Assembly: GCA_903858055.1 (NCBI GenBank)
Contig: CAIOHM010000525.1
Span: 1 to 11,100, forward strand
Direction: 5' to 3'
Length of the DNA stretch: 11,100 nt
DNA from: an uncultured delta proteobacterium
Lineage (GTDB): Bacteria; Myxococcota_A; Polyangia; Polyangiales; Polyangiaceae
The notes below the pieces were generated by a model that saw only the letters and a list, made by a program, of their open reading frames with translations, was not told the origin of the DNA and did no database searches. The position numbers were made by a program, and so were the translations under genes. Each line of letters begins with the position of its first letter. Within the stretch, counting starts at the first letter, position 1. Below are positions 8,560 through 11,100 of the stretch, one piece after another.

Positions 8560-9250
8560 GCGGGTCGTCGAGCAGGGCGGCATCGTCGAGGAGTGTGTCG
8601 CAAACGCTCTGCCAATCGAAGACGATTTCGCGGCGGTAGCGCGCTTCCGCGAGCACGGTCGTGATGAGGTCCGCGACGACGTTCGCGGCCTCGGCGGGCT
8701 CGAGGAGGATGCCGTCGACGACGACGAGCAAGGCGGCGCCGACCTCGGACTCGTGTGCGATCGTGCGCTCGCGCACGGAACGAAAGCCGTCTTCGAGATC
8801 GTAGACGACCTCGACCAGCTCGGAGGCGCCGCCCCCGATCGGCACGAGCAAGCGGCAGCCCCGGAGCACACCGCTCGAGGTGCCGGCCCACGCCTTGAGC
8901 GTGGACTTGTTGCGTTCGACCGCCTCCCACACCGCTTTCGTCATGCGGGCCACGTGGAGCGGGTCGTCTTCGACGAAAATGAGCGGCAGGAGCATCGCCA
9001 GCCCGAGCCCGTCGCCGGGGAGGTCCTCGACCACGTGGTCCACGAACGCCTCGCGGTCGGCCGCCGGCAGCGAGGCGTAGTCGAGCGCGGCCTCGATGGT
9101 CGCCGGAAAGTCCGCACCGCCCAGCGCAGCGGCGACCTGAAAGAGCCGAAAAAACCGGCCCGTGACGTCGTCCGCGGCGAGCATGCGTCCCGAGCGCGGC
9201 CCAATGGGCAGCACGCCGGAGGCGATGGGCTCATCGTCGTCGTCGATCAT
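8534..9250 (-). CDS. Conserved-looking hypothetical protein, 238 residues
   Basis: I do not recognise a family. The product is acidic and apparently soluble, with no signal peptide. It starts MIDDDDEP, is rich in predicted helices in its first half (about 30-110), and then has a probable beta-rich part with VEVVYDLEDGFRS and ALLVVVDGILLEP. It ends in a helix containing FDWQSVCDTLLDD and an acidic DDxxLLDDP tail. I chose the ATG at 9250 because GGAG (9258-9255) lies just before it; the open frame continues to 9454 but would overlap the divergent sigma gene. It is the first gene of a minus-strand pair with the lipoprotein and faces the sigma-factor gene across 76 bases. That arrangement makes it a candidate target or partner of that factor, which is inference only. 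Confidence 0.75.
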   Translation of the reverse strand: MIDDDDEPIASGVLPIGPRSGRMLAADDVTGRFFRLFQVAAALGGADFPATIEAALDYASLPAADREAFVDHVVEDLPGDGLGLAMLLPLIFVEDDPLHVARMTKAVWEAVERNKSTLKAWAGTSSGVLRGCRLLVPIGGGASELVEVVYDLEDGFRSVRERTIAHESEVGAALLVVVDGILLEPAEAANVVADLITTVLAEARYRREIVFDWQSVCDTLLDDAALLDDPHGPSGSRA

Positions 9251-9326
9251 GGGACTCCGAGCGGTCCTACGGCACGTTGCGGCTCCAACTTGCCACCTGG
9301 CCCCAAAGTCGTTGTTCTTCTTGTCG
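9251..9326. promoter_or_regulatory. Short divergent intergenic region
   Basis: This 76-base gap must hold the minus-strand ribosome binding site (GGAG, 9258-9255), the promoter of the 238-residue protein/lipoprotein pair, and the promoter of the sigma-mnmA unit. I cannot pick out convincing -35 and -10 hexamers on either strand, nor a -24/-12 element. The small size makes shared or autoregulated control plausible but unproven. Confidence 0.35.
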
Positions 9327-9992
9327 ATGGTCCCGCCCCCCGAGGCTTCCGACTCCCCCACGTGGCCCGCCTCGAAGGCGGTGGTGGAGAAGGCCGCGCA
9401 GTGGATGCGCCGCAACACCGGGAGCCACCTCGCGTACGAAGACCTGGTGGGCATCGGGCGCGAGGCGATGCTGCTGGCCGAGCGCGACTACGCCGTCGGC
9501 TACGGCGTGCCCTTTGGGGCCTACGCGCGGCTCCGCGTCCGTCGCGCCATGATCGACGCCGCGCGGCGCGAGGGGCGCATCAGCGGCCGGGATCGCGCGG
9601 TGCTGCACGCAGCCGAACTCTCGGACCAGGTCTTCGAGCAGCTCGCGATTGACGACGAGCAGCCGCGCGAGCACCAAGCGTGGGTCAACGGCTCGAGCGC
9701 GGCGGCGACGCTCGCGGTCGTTCACGCGGTCGACTTCGGCGGAAACGCGGCCGAGCGCCTCGAGCGCGCGCAGCTCAAACGCCGCGCCGACGCCCTCCTG
9801 GCGAAGCGCCCGCCGCCCGTGAAGCGCCTCTTCGAGCTCGTGTACGAGGAGGGCCTCTCGCTCGACGCCGCCGCGCGAGCCTGCGCGATTTCGCCCTCCT
9901 GGGCCACGCGGATCCACGCGCGCGAGATCGCCCTCCTCGCGCGCGAGCTCCACGCAGCCAGCGAACCTCGTGCTACGCCCGGGCAGGCATGA
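9327..9992 (+). CDS. Sigma-70-family RNA polymerase sigma factor, small and diverged
   Basis: The product is about 221 residues. Residues 36-84 match sigma region 2: AYEDLVGIGREAMLLAE, then a VPFGAYARLRVRRAMID segment as in FliA/SigB-type factors, with the basic RRAMIDAARREGR that contacts core enzyme and the -10 element. Residues from about 160 to 211 form a helix-turn-helix like region 4, with EEGLSLDAAARACAIS and then PSWATRIHAREIALL, for -35 recognition. The linker between them is not a recognisable region 3. It should direct RNA polymerase to a small set of promoters. I chose the ATG at 9327, although it has no ribosome binding site; a GTG at 9381 with AAGG nearby is a fallback that still keeps region 2. 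No anti-sigma gene is visible next to it. Its TGA overlaps the mnmA start in an ATGA. Confidence 0.85.
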   Translation: MVPPPEASDSPTWPASKAVVEKAAQWMRRNTGSHLAYEDLVGIGREAMLLAERDYAVGYGVPFGAYARLRVRRAMIDAARREGRISGRDRAVLHAAELSDQVFEQLAIDDEQPREHQAWVNGSSAAATLAVVHAVDFGGNAAERLERAQLKRRADALLAKRPPPVKRLFELVYEEGLSLDAAARACAISPSWATRIHAREIALLARELHAASEPRATPGQA

Positions 9993-11100
9993 GCGGCGGA
10001 GCGCGCGTGATCGTGGCCATGAGCGGCGGGGTCGACTCCTCGGTCGCGGCCTTGCGCCTCGTGCGCGCGGGCTACGACGTGCTCGGGGTCACGCTGCACC
10101 TCTGGGATTACCCGGAGGAGGTCGCCGACGCGAAAGCCCGCTGCTGCGCCCCGGAAGACCAGCACGACGCACGCCGCGTCGCCGACGCGCTCGACATTCC
10201 CCACTACGTCTTCGATCGCCGGGAGCTCTTTCGCGAGCAGGTCGTCGCGCCCTTCGTCGACGCGTACCTCGCCGGGCGCACTCCAAGCCCCTGCAACGAC
10301 TGCAACCGGACGGTGAAGCTCACGGAGCTCTTTCACCTCGCCGACAAGCTCGGCGCGCGCTTCGTAGCGACGGGCCACTACGCACGAATCCTCGAGGATT
10401 CTCAGGGCCACAAGCGCATCGCCCGCGGCCGCGACGCGCAGAAAGACCAGAGCTACTTCCTCCACGCGACGCCGCGCGATCAGGTCGAGCGACTCCTCTT
10501 CCCGCTCGGCGAAGCGTCGAAGGCCGAGGTGCGCGAGGAGGCGGTGGCGGCGAAGCTCGTGGGTGCCACCAAGGGCGAGTCGCAGGAGCTGTGCTTCATC
10601 GGCGCGGGCGACGGCGCGTATGCGGCGTTCGTCGAGCGCGAGTCGAACGGCCGCGTGCGTCCGGGTCCCATCGTCGACGAGAGCGGTCGCGTCATCGCGC
10701 AGCACGGCGGCGTGCACCGCTTCACGATCGGGCAGCGTAAGGGGCTCGGGGTCGCGACGGGCAAGCCAACGTTCGTGGCGCGCATCGAGGGCGACACGGG
10801 CGTCGTGCACGTCGCCACGGGGGAGCGACTTCACGGCCGCGAGGCCGTCCTCGAGGATCTCGTGCTCGGCGAGGGCGTGTCGCTCCCGCTCGAGCGTGCC
10901 TCGGTGCGTGTGCGGTACCGCCACGAAGGCGCCGCCGCACGGCTCGAAGCCCACCCGCTCGGCGCGCGCATCGTCTTCGACGAACCGACGCGGGCGCTCA
11001 CGCCGGGGCAAACGGCCGTCATCTACGAGGGCGACTGCGTCCTCGGCGGCGGGCGCATCGCCGAGGTGCTCCCGAGCGATCTCGCAGGCCGCGCGCCTGC
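9989..11100 (+). CDS. mnmA: tRNA-specific 2-thiouridylase MnmA (partial, runs off the right edge)
   Basis: MnmA makes 2-thiouridine at wobble position 34 of tRNA-Lys, -Glu and -Gln, using ATP to adenylate the uridine and sulfur delivered through a relay or a cysteine desulfurase. The PP-loop SGGVDSS (12-18) is present. The two catalytic cysteines are seen as Cys102 in TPSPCNDCNR and Cys202 in GESQELCFIG. Other family marks are RCCAPEDQHDARRVADAL, ATGHYAR, KDQSYFL, HRFTIGQRKGLG and the C-terminal barrel with RYRH and CVLGGG. About 370 residues are visible without a stop, close to full family length, so only the very end is missing. The ATG at 9989 overlaps the upstream sigma-factor stop by four bases, so translation is probably coupled and both genes share a transcript. 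Confidence 0.97.
   Translation, partial: MSGGARVIVAMSGGVDSSVAALRLVRAGYDVLGVTLHLWDYPEEVADAKARCCAPEDQHDARRVADALDIPHYVFDRRELFREQVVAPFVDAYLAGRTPSPCNDCNRTVKLTELFHLADKLGARFVATGHYARILEDSQGHKRIARGRDAQKDQSYFLHATPRDQVERLLFPLGEASKAEVREEAVAAKLVGATKGESQELCFIGAGDGAYAAFVERESNGRVRPGPIVDESGRVIAQHGGVHRFTIGQRKGLGVATGKPTFVARIEGDTGVVHVATGERLHGREAVLEDLVLGEGVSLPLERASVRVRYRHEGAAARLEAHPLGARIVFDEPTRALTPGQTAVIYEGDCVLGGGRIAEVLPSDLAGRAP

Noticed and set aside
9251..9326. Possible sigma-54 (-24/-12) promoter in the divergent gap
   Set aside because: Fragments such as GGCAC and TTGC occur, but not with the required spacing on either strand.
9722..11011. 429-residue minus-strand open frame opposite mnmA
   Set aside because: mnmA on the plus strand is unmistakable, and this frame shows only the biased composition of a shadow.

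Overview
The window is about 70% GC with strongly GC-rich third codon positions, so most of it reads open in several frames. The gene types suggest a Myxococcota bacterium (Polyangiales-like). They are a Wzc-type tyrosine kinase outside a polysaccharide cluster, several acyl-CoA ligases, a FIST-like protein, a diverged sigma factor, and lineage-specific hypothetical proteins. This placement is inferred from composition and gene content, not from a phylogenetic marker.

Layout, left to right. Positions 1-265 show no supportable gene. Next comes a minus-strand pair (2800 down to 266): an AMP-forming acyl-CoA ligase followed 12 bases later by an acyltransferase of the lysophospholipid acyltransferase superfamily. 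Together they look like a unit that activates an acyl group and then transfers it. Across a 95-base divergent gap, a plus-strand run begins with a FIST-like putative sensor (2896-3993) and a large polysaccharide co-polymerase/BY-type tyrosine autokinase (4095-6425). A strong hairpin (6451-6500) follows. A second acyl-CoA ligase, resembling the MatB/ACSF3 malonyl-CoA synthetase group, comes next (6524-8026). It converges, with an 8-base gap, on a minus-strand pair: a thioredoxin-fold lipoprotein without the CXXC pair (8035-8559) and an unrecognised 238-residue protein (8534-9250), which overlap by 26 bases. Diverging from these is a small sigma-70-family factor (9327-9992), whose stop overlaps the start of mnmA (9989 to the window edge) in an ATGA.

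How the genes may work together. The left half combines acyl activation and transfer, a possible ligand sensor and an envelope tyrosine kinase, which would fit envelope lipid or polysaccharide control. No glycosyltransferase, Wzx/Wzy or Wza gene is visible to prove it. The right half pairs a transcription factor with a tRNA thiolation enzyme by translational coupling, and the sigma factor faces an uncharacterised protein/lipoprotein pair across a 76-base gap. I see no tRNA or rRNA gene, CRISPR array, insertion sequence or phage gene. No complete undescribed system is evident. The least explained parts are the sigma-mnmA coupling, the orphan kinase with two tyrosine clusters, and the 238-residue protein with its lipoprotein partner.
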